Shown: positions 1 through 8,500, numbered from the stretch's first letter. The stretch is 64,000 bases of DNA from JAVBLQ01 sp031553435 (GCA_031553435.1 JAVBLQ010000003.1:24534-88533); one strand, 5' to 3'. Numbers and translations: made by a program. Notes: generated by a model not told the origin, from the letters alone.

Positions 1-2
1 CT

Positions 3-407
3 CTCGACAGAGCCAGACACAACATCCTGCCGTTAAGTAAATTCGGGTTGATGCAAATCACCCGTCAACGTGTTCGTCCGGCGATGGATATAAACACAAA
101 TGAATCTTGTCCGGTATGCTTCGGAAAGAATCAGATTTTACCTTCAATTTTGTTTACAGACACTTTAGAAAGCAAAATTAATTATTTGGTAAATAAAGTA
201 AAAGTGAAGAAATTTTATCTGCATATACATCCATATATTGCAGCATTTATTGAAAAAGGATTTTATTCCCTGAAATGGAAATGGAAATTCAAATATTCCA
301 TGGGAATGAAAATCATACCTGATCAAAGTCTTGCTCTTCTCGATTATAAGTTCTTCGATCCGGATAAATCGGAATTAGATATGAAAGAAGAAATAGAAAT
401 GAAATAA
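3..407 (+). CDS. rng: Ribonuclease E/G family protein, C-terminal part (truncated by window edge)
   Basis: Endoribonuclease of the RNase E/G family, which acts in rRNA processing and mRNA decay. The reading frame is open from position 3, so the gene begins outside the window and only its last 134 residues are visible. The segment reads through LDRARHNILPLSKFGLMQ and ITRQRVRP, the conserved end of the catalytic domain, followed by CPVC, the zinc-link type cysteine pair that joins subunits in this family. An HPYIAAFI segment and a basic WKWKFKY segment follow, as in Bacteroidales RNase G proteins. The first ATG at 51 is internal and is not a start. A strong hairpin terminator follows the stop codon. 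Confidence 0.9.
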   Translation, partial: LDRARHNILPLSKFGLMQITRQRVRPAMDINTNESCPVCFGKNQILPSILFTDTLESKINYLVNKVKVKKFYLHIHPYIAAFIEKGFYSLKWKWKFKYSMGMKIIPDQSLALLDYKFFDPDKSELDMKEEIEMK

Positions 408-425
408 GATCAATAAAAAATTATT

Positions 426-472
426 GAAGGTTGATAGTTGAAAATTAAAGAAACTATCAACCTTCGGTTTTT
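426..472 (+). terminator. Intrinsic terminator after rng
   Basis: A perfect 14-bp stem (426-439 with 452-465, GAAGGTTGATAGTT and its complement) is followed by a run of T. The arms are made of TTGAAGG/TTGATAG-like units, the same style as other intergenic hairpins in this window. Confidence 0.8.
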
Positions 473-749
473 AATAACAGATTACGGCTTGCAGATTACA
501 TTTCTTTATTTTAAGATAAGTACATCATTAAAATTAATTTATATTTGAAAAATGAAGCATTTCTCAATTTATTCATCCAAAATCGTATCATATAAATTAT
601 AATATTAAAAATATTAACAAAAATAAAATAATACAAAAATCTGATTATTAAACAAATACGATAATATATAAAATTAATAATATTATAAAATTAAAAAAAA
701 TCAGCAGTATTTATGAGCCATAAAAAAGTAAAAAACGAAAATTATTTCC
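473..749. other. AT-rich spacer, no gene seen
   Basis: About 280 bases of very AT-rich sequence between the rng terminator and the promoter of the Crp-type regulator. No convincing open reading frame, RNA or repeat was seen in either strand. Confidence 0.6.
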
Positions 750-757
750 TATATTTG
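750..757 (+). promoter_or_regulatory. -7 box of the Crp-type regulator
   Basis: TATATTTG matches the Bacteroidota -7 consensus TAnnTTTG. It lies 29 bases before the ATG at 787. No clear -33 TTG is seen. Confidence 0.55.
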
Positions 758-762
758 TGCTG

Positions 763-777
763 TATAACATAGTTATA
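763..777. promoter_or_regulatory. Palindrome at the transcription start of the Crp-type regulator
   Basis: TATAAC-ATA-GTTATA is a perfect inverted repeat placed just after the -7 box, where transcription should start. TATAACATA is then repeated directly up to the start codon. It could be an autoregulatory operator. That is inference from position only. Confidence 0.35.
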
Positions 778-786
778 TAACATATT

Positions 787-1488
787 ATGGCTAAAAAGCA
801 GGATTATAATATTGATTTTACCGCTGGACTTACAGACATTTGGAGAATTCTGAAAGACAACGAAAGGGAAATTCTGAAAAATCATGCAAGCGTCCATCAC
901 TTTAAGAAAAATCAAATGATTTATTGTGAAGGAGACCAGCCTCAATATCTCATGTGTCTTCTCAAAGGAAAAGTAAAAATATTCAAAGAAGGTGTTGGCG
1001 GACGTTATCAGATTATTCGCATGATCAAAACAGTGCAATATTTTGGCTACAGAGCATATTTTGCTGAAGAAAAGTATTTGACCGGAGCCTCCGCTTTCGA
1101 ATCAACTATTGTTTGCATGATTCCTATGAGAATCGTTTCGGAATTGGTGAGGATCAATTCTGATTTGGCATTCTTTTTCATTAAACAATTATCTGTAGAT
1201 CTCGGAATTGCTGATGAAAGAACAGTCAATCTGACTCAAAAGCATGTCAGAGGTCGGCTGGCTGAAGCACTCCTTTTCCTTATCGACAGTTATGGTTTGG
1301 AAGAAGATGGAGCAACTCTAAATATTTATCTGGCACGCGAAGATTTAGCCAGTCTTTCCAACATGACTACATCTAACGCCATCCGTACGCTATCTATTTT
1401 CGTTTCAGAAAAAATAATCACTTTAGACGGACGGAAAATTAAAATTATCGACGAAGAAAAGCTGAGAAAGATCAGCAAGTTAGGTTGA
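787..1488 (+). CDS. Crp/Fnr-family transcriptional regulator
   Basis: Cytoplasmic DNA-binding regulator of 233 residues, a normal length for the family. The N-terminal half is a cyclic-nucleotide-binding-type beta barrel (roughly residues 20-120, with YCEGDQPQYLMCLLKGKVKIF). The C-terminal part is a winged helix (about 165-230, containing LAREDLASLSNMTTSNAIRTL). The N terminus has no cysteine cluster like that of FNR, so an oxygen-sensing iron-sulfur cluster is unlikely; the ligand cannot be read from the sequence. Start chosen from the -7 box 29 bases upstream. The last 17 bases overlap the convergent symporter gene. Targets are unknown; a palindrome at the transcription start could be its own operator. 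Confidence 0.88.
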   Translation: MAKKQDYNIDFTAGLTDIWRILKDNEREILKNHASVHHFKKNQMIYCEGDQPQYLMCLLKGKVKIFKEGVGGRYQIIRMIKTVQYFGYRAYFAEEKYLTGASAFESTIVCMIPMRIVSELVRINSDLAFFFIKQLSVDLGIADERTVNLTQKHVRGRLAEALLFLIDSYGLEEDGATLNIYLAREDLASLSNMTTSNAIRTLSIFVSEKIITLDGRKIKIIDEEKLRKISKLG

Positions 1489-2935
1489 TTTTATTTTTCT
1501 TCGAAAATAATAAAAGCCCCAGCATTACTAACCCGGAATTCAAAATTATTATTTCATACCCGAATTTATATCCCGTTTGAATTTGTAAAATACGATCTAT
1601 CAGATAACAAACAATCGGAGCTATAATACAAACATAAGGAACTAGTTTATCTTTCGTTTTCCTTTTAGATAAAATCCCAAAAACAAATAAGCCAAGCAAA
1701 GGTCCGTAAGTATAAGATGCAACTGTGTATATTGCATCGATAATGCTACTATTATTCGTTTCCTTGAAAATAATAATAATTGCAATGAAAACGACAGACA
1801 ATAACAAATGAACCATTATCCTGAGCTTTTTCGCCTTTTCTTCCGGATATTGTGAAATATTCAAAACATCGACACAAACAGAAGTTGTCAATCCTGTCAA
1901 TGCTGAATCGGAACTGGAAAATGTAACTGCAATAACCCCGATGATGAAAAAAATCAAAGCAATATTTCCCAAATAACCTTCTGCAACGAGTGTAGGCAAA
2001 ATATCATCCGATAATTGAGGAAGATCAATATGATTCGCAGAAGCAAACACCAACAACAAAACTCCTAAACAAAGGAATAAAAAATTAATCGGAATAAAAG
2101 ACATGCCATACCAACACATATTCTTTTGTGCATCTTTTATGTTCTTACAGGAAAGATTTTTTTGCATCATCTCCTGATCGACACCAGTCATGGCTATAGT
2201 CACCAATGCTCCACTAATGAATTGTTTGAAAAAATTTTGTCTTGAAAACCAATCGTCAAAAACAAAAATCCGGAAATGAGGACTATCTTTAATTGTAGTA
2301 ACCAAACCGGAAAAATTCAAATCCATCTTATCCGAAACCTGATATATAATCAAAATTAATGCTGCCAGAAGAAAAAGAGTCTGTAGCATATCTGTCCAGA
2401 CAATTGTTTTCACGCCACTTCTGTAAGTATATAACCAAATCATCAAAAGAAATCCACTTCCCGTAAGCCAGAAAGGAATATTCCATGCATCAAAAAAATA
2501 AGTTTGCAGAATAACAACAGCAATATAAAGACGGGTTGCTGCAAAAATTGTCCTCGCTAAAAGGAAGAAACACACTCCGGTTTTGTGACCATATACTCCG
2601 ATTCGTTTTTCCAGATAAGAATAAATACTGATCAAATTCAGGCGATAATACAAAGGAAGCAGCACAAAGGCAATGAAAATATACCCCAGAAAAAAACCAA
2701 ATACCATCTGCATATAAGTCATATCGAAGCCCCTTACCATGCCGGGAACCGATACAAAAGTAACTCCCGAAAGTGATGAACCTATCATCCCGAAAGCAAC
2801 GATATACCATGGAGATTTTTTATTACCCAGGAAAAATGCATCATTTCCGGAATGCTTCCGTCCGATAAAAGAAGAAATAAGCAATAAACATAAAAAATAT
2901 GCAGCTACAATAATTAAGATGGATATGGCACTCAT
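1472..2935 (-). CDS. Sodium:solute symporter (SSS family)
   Basis: Inner-membrane protein of 487 residues with about 13 hydrophobic segments, belonging to the sodium/solute symporter family that couples Na+ entry to uptake of sugars, amino acids or related solutes. Family-like features are the N-terminal SSLSGVTFVSVPGMV segment and the mid-protein GVDQEMMQKNLSCK and SSSDSALTGLTTSVCVDV segments. The substrate cannot be assigned. The gene is divergent from the GH43 glycosidase, so a glycan-derived solute is possible but unproven. A -7 box (TAAGTTTG on this strand) lies about 20 bases upstream of the ATG. The 3' end overlaps the convergent regulator gene by 17 bases. Confidence 0.88.
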   Translation of the reverse strand: MSAISILIIVAAYFLCLLLISSFIGRKHSGNDAFFLGNKKSPWYIVAFGMIGSSLSGVTFVSVPGMVRGFDMTYMQMVFGFFLGYIFIAFVLLPLYYRLNLISIYSYLEKRIGVYGHKTGVCFFLLARTIFAATRLYIAVVILQTYFFDAWNIPFWLTGSGFLLMIWLYTYRSGVKTIVWTDMLQTLFLLAALILIIYQVSDKMDLNFSGLVTTIKDSPHFRIFVFDDWFSRQNFFKQFISGALVTIAMTGVDQEMMQKNLSCKNIKDAQKNMCWYGMSFIPINFLFLCLGVLLLVFASANHIDLPQLSDDILPTLVAEGYLGNIALIFFIIGVIAVTFSSSDSALTGLTTSVCVDVLNISQYPEEKAKKLRIMVHLLLSVVFIAIIIIFKETNNSSIIDAIYTVASYTYGPLLGLFVFGILSKRKTKDKLVPYVCIIAPIVCYLIDRILQIQTGYKFGYEIIILNSGLVMLGLLLFSKKNKINLTC

Positions 2936-2953
2936 ATGTATTGTTGAAGGCTA

Positions 2954-2961
2954 CAAACTTA
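2954..2961 (-). promoter_or_regulatory. -7 box of the symporter gene
   Basis: On the minus strand the sequence reads TAAGTTTG, matching TAnnTTTG, about 20 bases before the start codon at 2935. Confidence 0.55.
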
Positions 2962-3066
2962 TATAAAAATTTGTATTATTCATATAGATTTCAACTCAGA
3001 GTTTATAAACAACAATTTTATGCGGAAGGTTCAACTAATAATTACCGCTTTGTTGAATTCTTTTTA

Positions 3067-3074
3067 TACTTTTG
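3067..3074 (+). promoter_or_regulatory. Possible -7 box for the GH43 transcript
   Basis: TACTTTTG matches the -7 consensus. If used, the mRNA would have a leader of about 170 bases containing the triple repeat at 3146-3202. A clean -33 element is missing, so a start downstream of the repeats is equally possible. Confidence 0.35.
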
Positions 3075-3145
3075 TCGGAAAGTCCCGGAATTCGGTCATT
3101 TTCTATAATCGATTGCCTCAAATTTTTATCTGTGTAAAGATTATC

Positions 3146-3202
3146 TACGACAGGCGTAAATTTTGTTACGACAGGCGTAAAAATATCTACGACAGGCGTA
3201 AA
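3146..3202 (+). repeat. Three direct repeats with 21-bp period before the GH43 gene
   Basis: TACGACAGGCGTAAA occurs identically at 3146-3160, 3167-3181 and 3188-3202. The period is exactly 21 bp, two helical turns, with AT-rich 6-base spacers that differ. This spacing suits side-by-side binding of a regulator on one face of the DNA. The block lies 48 bases before the GH43 start codon. Confidence 0.9.
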
Positions 3203-3250
3203 TTTATTGATATACCATTAAAGAGTTATCTAAGAAAATTAACTACCAAT

Positions 3251-4882
3251 ATGAATAAAGAGTTAAAAAATAAGATTGTTTTCATTTTCCTATTAATCAG
3301 CAGTTTGAATTTAAATGCGCAGGAATATGTTTCCAAAGTCTGGATTTCTGATCTGGGAAACAGTAATTATAAAAATCCGGTCTTATATGCTGATTATTCC
3401 GATCCTGATGCTTGTAGGCTTGGTGATGATTATTATATGACCTCTTCCAGTTTCAATTGCATTCCCGGCTTACAGATTCTTCACTCCAAAGACCTGGTAA
3501 ACTGGAGAATTATAGGATATGCTATCGATAAATTAACGCCGGATTCAACGTTTTCCAAACCACAACATGGAAATGGAGTTTGGGCTCCTTCCATCCGTTA
3601 TCACAAAGGTGAATTTTATATTTATTACGGAGATCCCGATCAGGGAATTTTTATGACAAAAACCAAAAATCCTGCCGGAGAATGGGAACCACTGACATTG
3701 GTCAAAGCCGGAAAAGGTTTGATTGACTCCTGTCCGCTTTGGGATGATGATGGAAATGCATACCTGGTACATGGATTTGCAGGAAGTCGTGCCGGAATCA
3801 AAAGTATCCTGGCTGTCACAAGACTTACTCCTGACGGGAAAAAAGCCATCGGACAAAGCAAAATTGTTTACGATGGACATGATACGGATGAAACTATCGA
3901 AGGCCCCAAATTTTATAAACGCAATGGATACTACTATATCTTCGCTCCTGCCGGAGGAGTACCGACCGGTTGGCAACTCGTATTACGTTCAAAAAATATT
4001 TACGGACCTTATGAACGAAAAGTTGTAATGGCTCAAGGAAAATCTCCTATTAACGGACCTCATCAAGGTGCTTGGGTGGACACAAAAACCGGAGAAAACT
4101 GGTTTCTTCACTTTCAGGATGTTGAAGCCTTCGGTCGTGTAGTACATCTTCAACCTATGGTTTGGAAAAATGATTGGCCTATTATCGGTGAAGATAAAGA
4201 CGGCGACGGATGCGGTGATCCCGTACTGACTCATAAAAAACCTAATGTAGGACAGATTTATCCTATTTGCACTCCGTTAGAAAGCGATGAATTCAATTCA
4301 AATATTTTAGGACTACAATGGCAATGGCATGCCAATCCGCAAGACTGGTGGTATTTTACAAATATTGAAAAAGGATGCTTGAGCTTGTACTCCGTTCCTG
4401 TTTCAAAAAATTACAAAAGCTTATGGGATACTCCCAACTTATTACTGCAGAAATTTCCGGCAACAGATTTTACAGCCACAACTAAAATCACGTTCAATCC
4501 CAATCCCAAAATAAAAAATGAGCGTACAGGATTGGTTATTATGGGATTAAATTATGCTCTACTTTCATTTGAAAACACAGCAAACGGATTTATCCTTTCC
4601 CAAAAAGAATGTATAAATGCAGAAAAAGGCAACGAAGAAAAAGAAAACGCTTCAATTTCCGTTAAAGAAAATATCGTCTATTTGCGCGTTCAGGTAAAAA
4701 AAGACGGAAGCTGTTTATTCACTTACAGTACCGATGGGAAAAAATATACAAACCTGGGAAAACAATTCACTGCCAAAGAAGGCAAATGGATTGGAGCCAA
4801 AGTCGGTTTGTTTTGTTCCCGCCCGGTCAGCAACAATGATGGCGGAAGAGTTGATGTAGATTGGTTTAGAATAACAAGATAA
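3251..4882 (+). CDS. Glycoside hydrolase family 43 protein, exported
   Basis: Predicted arabinan/xylan-side-chain hydrolase (alpha-L-arabinofuranosidase or beta-xylosidase type), 543 residues from the ATG at 3251. That start gives a clean signal peptide ending ...LNLNAQ. An upstream in-frame extension to 3020 would translate the DNA repeats and is rejected. The five-bladed propeller spans about residues 30-335. The likely catalytic triad is the Asp in YADYSDPDACRLGDDYYM, the Asp in IDSCPLWDDDG and the acid Glu in ETIEGPKFY. The C-terminal 200 residues form the beta-sandwich usual in GH43_12-like enzymes (FSRPVSNNDGGRVDVDWF near the end). Followed after a hairpin by a transporter and glycosyltransferases; true substrate unknown. 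Confidence 0.88.
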   Translation: MNKELKNKIVFIFLLISSLNLNAQEYVSKVWISDLGNSNYKNPVLYADYSDPDACRLGDDYYMTSSSFNCIPGLQILHSKDLVNWRIIGYAIDKLTPDSTFSKPQHGNGVWAPSIRYHKGEFYIYYGDPDQGIFMTKTKNPAGEWEPLTLVKAGKGLIDSCPLWDDDGNAYLVHGFAGSRAGIKSILAVTRLTPDGKKAIGQSKIVYDGHDTDETIEGPKFYKRNGYYYIFAPAGGVPTGWQLVLRSKNIYGPYERKVVMAQGKSPINGPHQGAWVDTKTGENWFLHFQDVEAFGRVVHLQPMVWKNDWPIIGEDKDGDGCGDPVLTHKKPNVGQIYPICTPLESDEFNSNILGLQWQWHANPQDWWYFTNIEKGCLSLYSVPVSKNYKSLWDTPNLLLQKFPATDFTATTKITFNPNPKIKNERTGLVIMGLNYALLSFENTANGFILSQKECINAEKGNEEKENASISVKENIVYLRVQVKKDGSCLFTYSTDGKKYTNLGKQFTAKEGKWIGAKVGLFCSRPVSNNDGGRVDVDWFRITR

Positions 4883-4928
4883 GTTACAAGTTACAAGAGA
4901 CAGCCTCCGTAACCTGTAACCCGTAACT
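4883..4928. repeat. Intergenic hairpin built of GTTACRR units
   Basis: The left arm is GTTAC-AA-GTTAC-AA-G and the right arm is the complement of AGTTACGGGTTACAGGTTAC. The arms begin directly after the GH43 stop codon. Same heptamer style as the hairpins near 8805 and 31562. Confidence 0.75.
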
Positions 4929-4934
4929 AAAAAC

Positions 4935-6350
4935 ATGATTGAAAATAAGAAATTCTCAAAAGCCTTTTGGGTTGCCAACTCTGTCGAGTTATTGGAGCGC
5001 TTGGCATATTATGCCGTTTTTGTTGTATTAACAATTTATCTATCGAATGTCTGGGCTTTTACTGATATCGAAGCCGGTATTATTGCCGGAACCTTTTCGG
5101 CTTTATTGTATTTTCTTCCTACTTTTTCGGGAGCCATTGCCGACAAAATCGGTTTCCGATCCTCAATTATTCTGGCATTTGCCTTATTAACCTTTGGTTA
5201 TGCCGGGTTAGGGCTTCTTCCTACTTTCTTCGAAAGCGCCGGACTGGTCAAATATGGATTTGGAGAAGGTACAGGAAGTTTTTTCTCCGAACATCTGAAA
5301 ACTTCCGGTTGGGTAGAATATGGAACACAAACCGTTTTCACAGGATTAGACGATAATGCTTTAAGATGGACAATTGTCCCCGTATTATTACTACTTGTTG
5401 TCGGAGGATCTTTTATCAAGGCCGTCATTTCGGGAACTGTAGCCAGAGAAACATCATCTGAAAACCGGGCACGTGGTTATTCCTTATTTTACATGATGGT
5501 AAATATCGGTTCATTTACCGGAAAAACCGTAGTGGATCCTTTGAGAAAAGCATTGGGTGATAATGGATTGGTATATCTGAATTATTTTGCTGCTTTTATG
5601 ACGCTTCTCGCTCTGATTACAGTCTGTTTCATGTATAAATCGGCAAAAACGGAAGGAAAAGGAAAAAGTTTTTCCGAAATCTGGGCAGCTTTAATCAAAG
5701 TGTGTTGCAACGTACGTCTGATACTTTTAATCGTGATTGTAAGCGGTTTCTGGATTGTGCAACAACAGATGTACGCTACAATGCCCAAATATGTGATCCG
5801 GATGGTTGGCGAAGGAGCTTCTCCCGGTTGGTATGCCAATGTGAATCCTCTGATCGTTTTCACTTTTGTAAACCAGGTCACTTCAATGATGAAAAAAAGA
5901 AAAGCGATTACTTCCATGATCATAGGTATGTGTCTGATTCCTCTCTCGGCATTGATTATGGCCGGAGGATCATTAATCGGTTCCGATTATATTTTCGGAC
6001 TACACCCGGTTGCTTTTATGATGATACTTGGGATTGTATTTCAGGCATTTGCCGAATGTTTCATTTCACCCCGGTTCCTTGAATATTTTTCATTGCAATC
6101 ACCCAGAGGAGAAGAAGGATTATATTTGGGATTCAGCCATTTACACTCATTTTTATCTTCATTACTAGCTTTTTCCATTTCCGGAGTTTTGTTGGAAAAA
6201 TTTTGTCCAGATCCTAAAAAATTCGAATCGGTAGCCGAATATGCTACGGCTACAGCCAACGCTCATTACATCTGGTTTGTCTTTGTAGGAATCGGCGCAA
6301 TTTCTGCGATTGCTTTGTTGATATATGGAAAGGTTTATAGGAATAGTTAA
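4935..6350 (+). CDS. MFS transporter, POT-like
   Basis: Inner-membrane transporter of 471 residues with about 12 hydrophobic segments. The N-terminal ELLERLAYYAVFVVLTIYL resembles the ExxER-x-xYY motif of proton-coupled oligopeptide transporters, and SGAIADKIGFRSSI is the usual MFS loop 2-3 motif. The segment after helix 4 (YGFGEGTGSFFSEHLK) is a longer loop than in standard MFS proteins. It starts 52 bases after the GH43 gene with no promoter of its own visible, so co-transcription is likely. Substrate unknown; a sugar or peptide is possible. Confidence 0.8.
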   Translation: MIENKKFSKAFWVANSVELLERLAYYAVFVVLTIYLSNVWAFTDIEAGIIAGTFSALLYFLPTFSGAIADKIGFRSSIILAFALLTFGYAGLGLLPTFFESAGLVKYGFGEGTGSFFSEHLKTSGWVEYGTQTVFTGLDDNALRWTIVPVLLLLVVGGSFIKAVISGTVARETSSENRARGYSLFYMMVNIGSFTGKTVVDPLRKALGDNGLVYLNYFAAFMTLLALITVCFMYKSAKTEGKGKSFSEIWAALIKVCCNVRLILLIVIVSGFWIVQQQMYATMPKYVIRMVGEGASPGWYANVNPLIVFTFVNQVTSMMKKRKAITSMIIGMCLIPLSALIMAGGSLIGSDYIFGLHPVAFMMILGIVFQAFAECFISPRFLEYFSLQSPRGEEGLYLGFSHLHSFLSSLLAFSISGVLLEKFCPDPKKFESVAEYATATANAHYIWFVFVGIGAISAIALLIYGKVYRNS

Positions 6351-6363
6351 AAATCAATATGAG

Positions 6364-6390
6364 CTAAAAGTGAAAAACTGAAAATGAAAA
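6364..6390 (+). repeat. Half-copy of the intergenic repeat spanning a start codon
   Basis: CTAAAAGTGAAAAACTG continuing into the ATG at 6384 matches the left arm of the hairpin at 9626 (ACTAAAAGTGAAAAACT). There is no inverted partner here. Confidence 0.55.
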
Positions 6391-7496
6391 TAATTGTTTC
6401 TGTAACCAACGATCTGGTAACCGACCAACGTGTGCATAAAGTTTGTTTAACTCTGCATCAAAACGGTTATAAAGTGTTGCTTGTTGGGCGTAAGCTCAAA
6501 AACAGTAACCCAATCAATCGTCCATATTCAACCCATCGTATGCGATTGTTTTTTAACAAATCCGCACTTTTTTATGCCGAATATAATTTCAGGTTATTTT
6601 TCTTTTTATTATTCAAATCAGTAGATATCTATTTGTCAAATGATACGGATACTCTACTTGCAAATTATTTGTGTTCGATCATTCGTCGAAAACATTTGGT
6701 GTTTGATGCACACGAAATGTTTCCCGAAACTCCGGAATTAGTAAACCGCAAATTCGTCAAATCAGTCTGGCAAAAAATAGAAGATATTATATTCCCGAAA
6801 CTAAAATACTGTTACACAGTATGTGATTCGATTGCAGATATTTACAACAAACGATACAATATCCGGATGAAAGTTGTCAGGAACATTCCTTTAGAAACCA
6901 AAAACGATGTTCAAACTACAAAAATTGATGTACAAGATAAATATATCTTATTATATCAAGGAGCCATAAACGTAGGACGAGGTATTGAATGGATGATTCA
7001 GGCAATGCCATTGTTGGATGATTTTATATTTTACATTGCCGGAGACGGAGATGTAAAAAAAGAAATGGTACAACTAACCGAAGATATGGCAGTGACTGAT
7101 AGAGTTAAATTTTTAGGAAGGATTCCATTCGAACAACTTCACTCATATACTATTTGTGCTGATATTGGTATCAGTTTATTAAAAAACCAGGGATTAAATT
7201 ATTATTATTCTTTACCTAACCGGATTTTTGATTTTATTCGAGCCGAAGTACCTATATTAGCAACTGATTTTCCTGAAATAAAAAGAATTATAGAGCATTA
7301 TGATATCGGATACACTGTCGATAATTATGATCCGACACATATCGCCCAGGTACTTAAGCAAATGATCAAAGAAAAAAAATATAAGGAAGGATTAAAAAAA
7401 GCAAACAAAGAATTAACCTGGGAAAATGAGTCCAAAGTTTTTTTACAAATATTTGATTCATTAATCATACACAATAAGCATAACCATACATTATGA
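6384..7496 (+). CDS. Glycosyltransferase, GT4-like
   Basis: Cytoplasmic or membrane-associated GT-B glycosyltransferase of 370 residues, transferring a sugar from a nucleotide donor to an unknown acceptor. Visible features: the N-terminal IIVSVTNDLVTDQRVHKVCLTLHQNGYKV strand-helix typical of the family, VFDAHEMFPETPELVNRKF in the N-terminal domain, and the donor-binding C-terminal domain from about residue 195 (YQGAINVGRGIEWMIQAM, then YSLPNRIFDFIRAEVPILATDFPEI). The start lies inside a half-repeat. The stop overlaps the next gene by 4 bases (ATGA), so the two glycosyltransferases are translationally coupled and probably act on one glycan. Confidence 0.85.
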   Translation: MKIIVSVTNDLVTDQRVHKVCLTLHQNGYKVLLVGRKLKNSNPINRPYSTHRMRLFFNKSALFYAEYNFRLFFFLLFKSVDIYLSNDTDTLLANYLCSIIRRKHLVFDAHEMFPETPELVNRKFVKSVWQKIEDIIFPKLKYCYTVCDSIADIYNKRYNIRMKVVRNIPLETKNDVQTTKIDVQDKYILLYQGAINVGRGIEWMIQAMPLLDDFIFYIAGDGDVKKEMVQLTEDMAVTDRVKFLGRIPFEQLHSYTICADIGISLLKNQGLNYYYSLPNRIFDFIRAEVPILATDFPEIKRIIEHYDIGYTVDNYDPTHIAQVLKQMIKEKKYKEGLKKANKELTWENESKVFLQIFDSLIIHNKHNHTL

Positions 7497-8389
7497 TTTC
7501 TATTCTAATTCCCATATATAATTATAATTGTGTCGCATTAGTCAAAGAACTTCATTTACAGGCATCAAAAGAAAATATTGATTTTGAAATTATTTGCATT
7601 GATGATGCTTCTTCCATGTGCAAAAATGAAAACAGAGAAATAAATCACATCAATAAATGTTGCTATATTGAATTAGAAGAAAATATTGGACGGGCTAAAA
7701 TCCGTAATCTGTTAGCCCAAAAAGCTACTTATGAGTTTCTTCTTTTCATGGATTGTGATAGTGAACCGACATCTTCTTTTTATATCAAAAATTACATTGA
7801 TATTTGTCAACAAGAAAATAGTATTATATGTGGAGGTGTAAAATATAAAAATGAGAATATATTACCATCCCAGCAATTACGCTATAAATATGGGAAGAAA
7901 AAAGAAGAAATCGGCGCAACCATTCGAAATGAACATCCGGCCAACAAGTTTACTTCTTTCAATTTATTGATATCGAAAAATATTTTCAATACTATTACAT
8001 TCAACGAAAGTATTACACAATACGGACATGAAGATACATTGTTCGGACTTGAATTACAATCGAGTGGTTTCAAAATAGTTCATATTGATAATTCTCTTTA
8101 CCATTTGGGGCTGGATGAAAATCATTTGTATTTGAAAAAAACAAGACAAAGCATAGAAAATGCCTTATCTCTATCCAGAAAATTACCTCGCGATTATATC
8201 AATAGTTTTACACTATTAAAAGTATATTACAAAATAAAACGATATGGCCTTTCTCCATGGTTTCGAATGTTATATCGTATTTGTCACAAAACGATTGAAA
8301 AACATTTGACAGGAAATAATCCTAATATAACTATATTTTCCATATATAAACTAATGTACATAGCTTATATAGAAAAAGAAAAATGCTGA
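7493..8389 (+). CDS. Glycosyltransferase family 2
   Basis: GT-A type transferase of 298 residues. It opens with ISILIPIYNYN and FEIICIDDASS, and carries the DxD-like LLFMDCDSEPT motif for metal and nucleotide-sugar binding near residue 90, then YGHEDTLFGLELQSSGF, the acceptor-side ED motif of family 2 enzymes. The C-terminal 70 residues are basic and probably contact the membrane. It overlaps the preceding GT4-like gene by 4 bases and ends before a hairpin terminator, closing the GH43-MFS-GT-GT run. Confidence 0.87.
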   Translation: MISILIPIYNYNCVALVKELHLQASKENIDFEIICIDDASSMCKNENREINHINKCCYIELEENIGRAKIRNLLAQKATYEFLLFMDCDSEPTSSFYIKNYIDICQQENSIICGGVKYKNENILPSQQLRYKYGKKKEEIGATIRNEHPANKFTSFNLLISKNIFNTITFNESITQYGHEDTLFGLELQSSGFKIVHIDNSLYHLGLDENHLYLKKTRQSIENALSLSRKLPRDYINSFTLLKVYYKIKRYGLSPWFRMLYRICHKTIEKHLTGNNPNITIFSIYKLMYIAYIEKEKC

Positions 8390-8410
8390 TGCTACATGCC
8401 TGTCTTTATT

Positions 8411-8451
8411 TTTTCCAGATTTTATCTACCGTTAGTCTGGAAAAGATTTTT
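8411..8451 (+). terminator. Terminator after the glycosyltransferase operon
   Basis: TTTTCCAGA (8411-8419) pairs with TCTGGAAAA (8436-8444), and TTTTT follows at 8447-8451. Stem of 9 bp with a 16-base loop. Confidence 0.6.
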
Positions 8452-8500
8452 CTCCCTAAATATAGCTATTAACATATCATAATTTCCCTCTTTTAAGTGA

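Noticed and set aside
473..749. Possible origin or regulatory RNA in the AT-rich stretch
   Set aside because: No DnaA-box-like repeats, hairpins or conserved blocks could be seen; it looks like plain AT-rich spacer.
3020..3250. N-terminal extension of the GH43 gene
   Set aside because: The 77 extra residues translate the three DNA repeats (YDRRK three times) and put the signal peptide in mid-protein. The ATG at 3251 is the better start.
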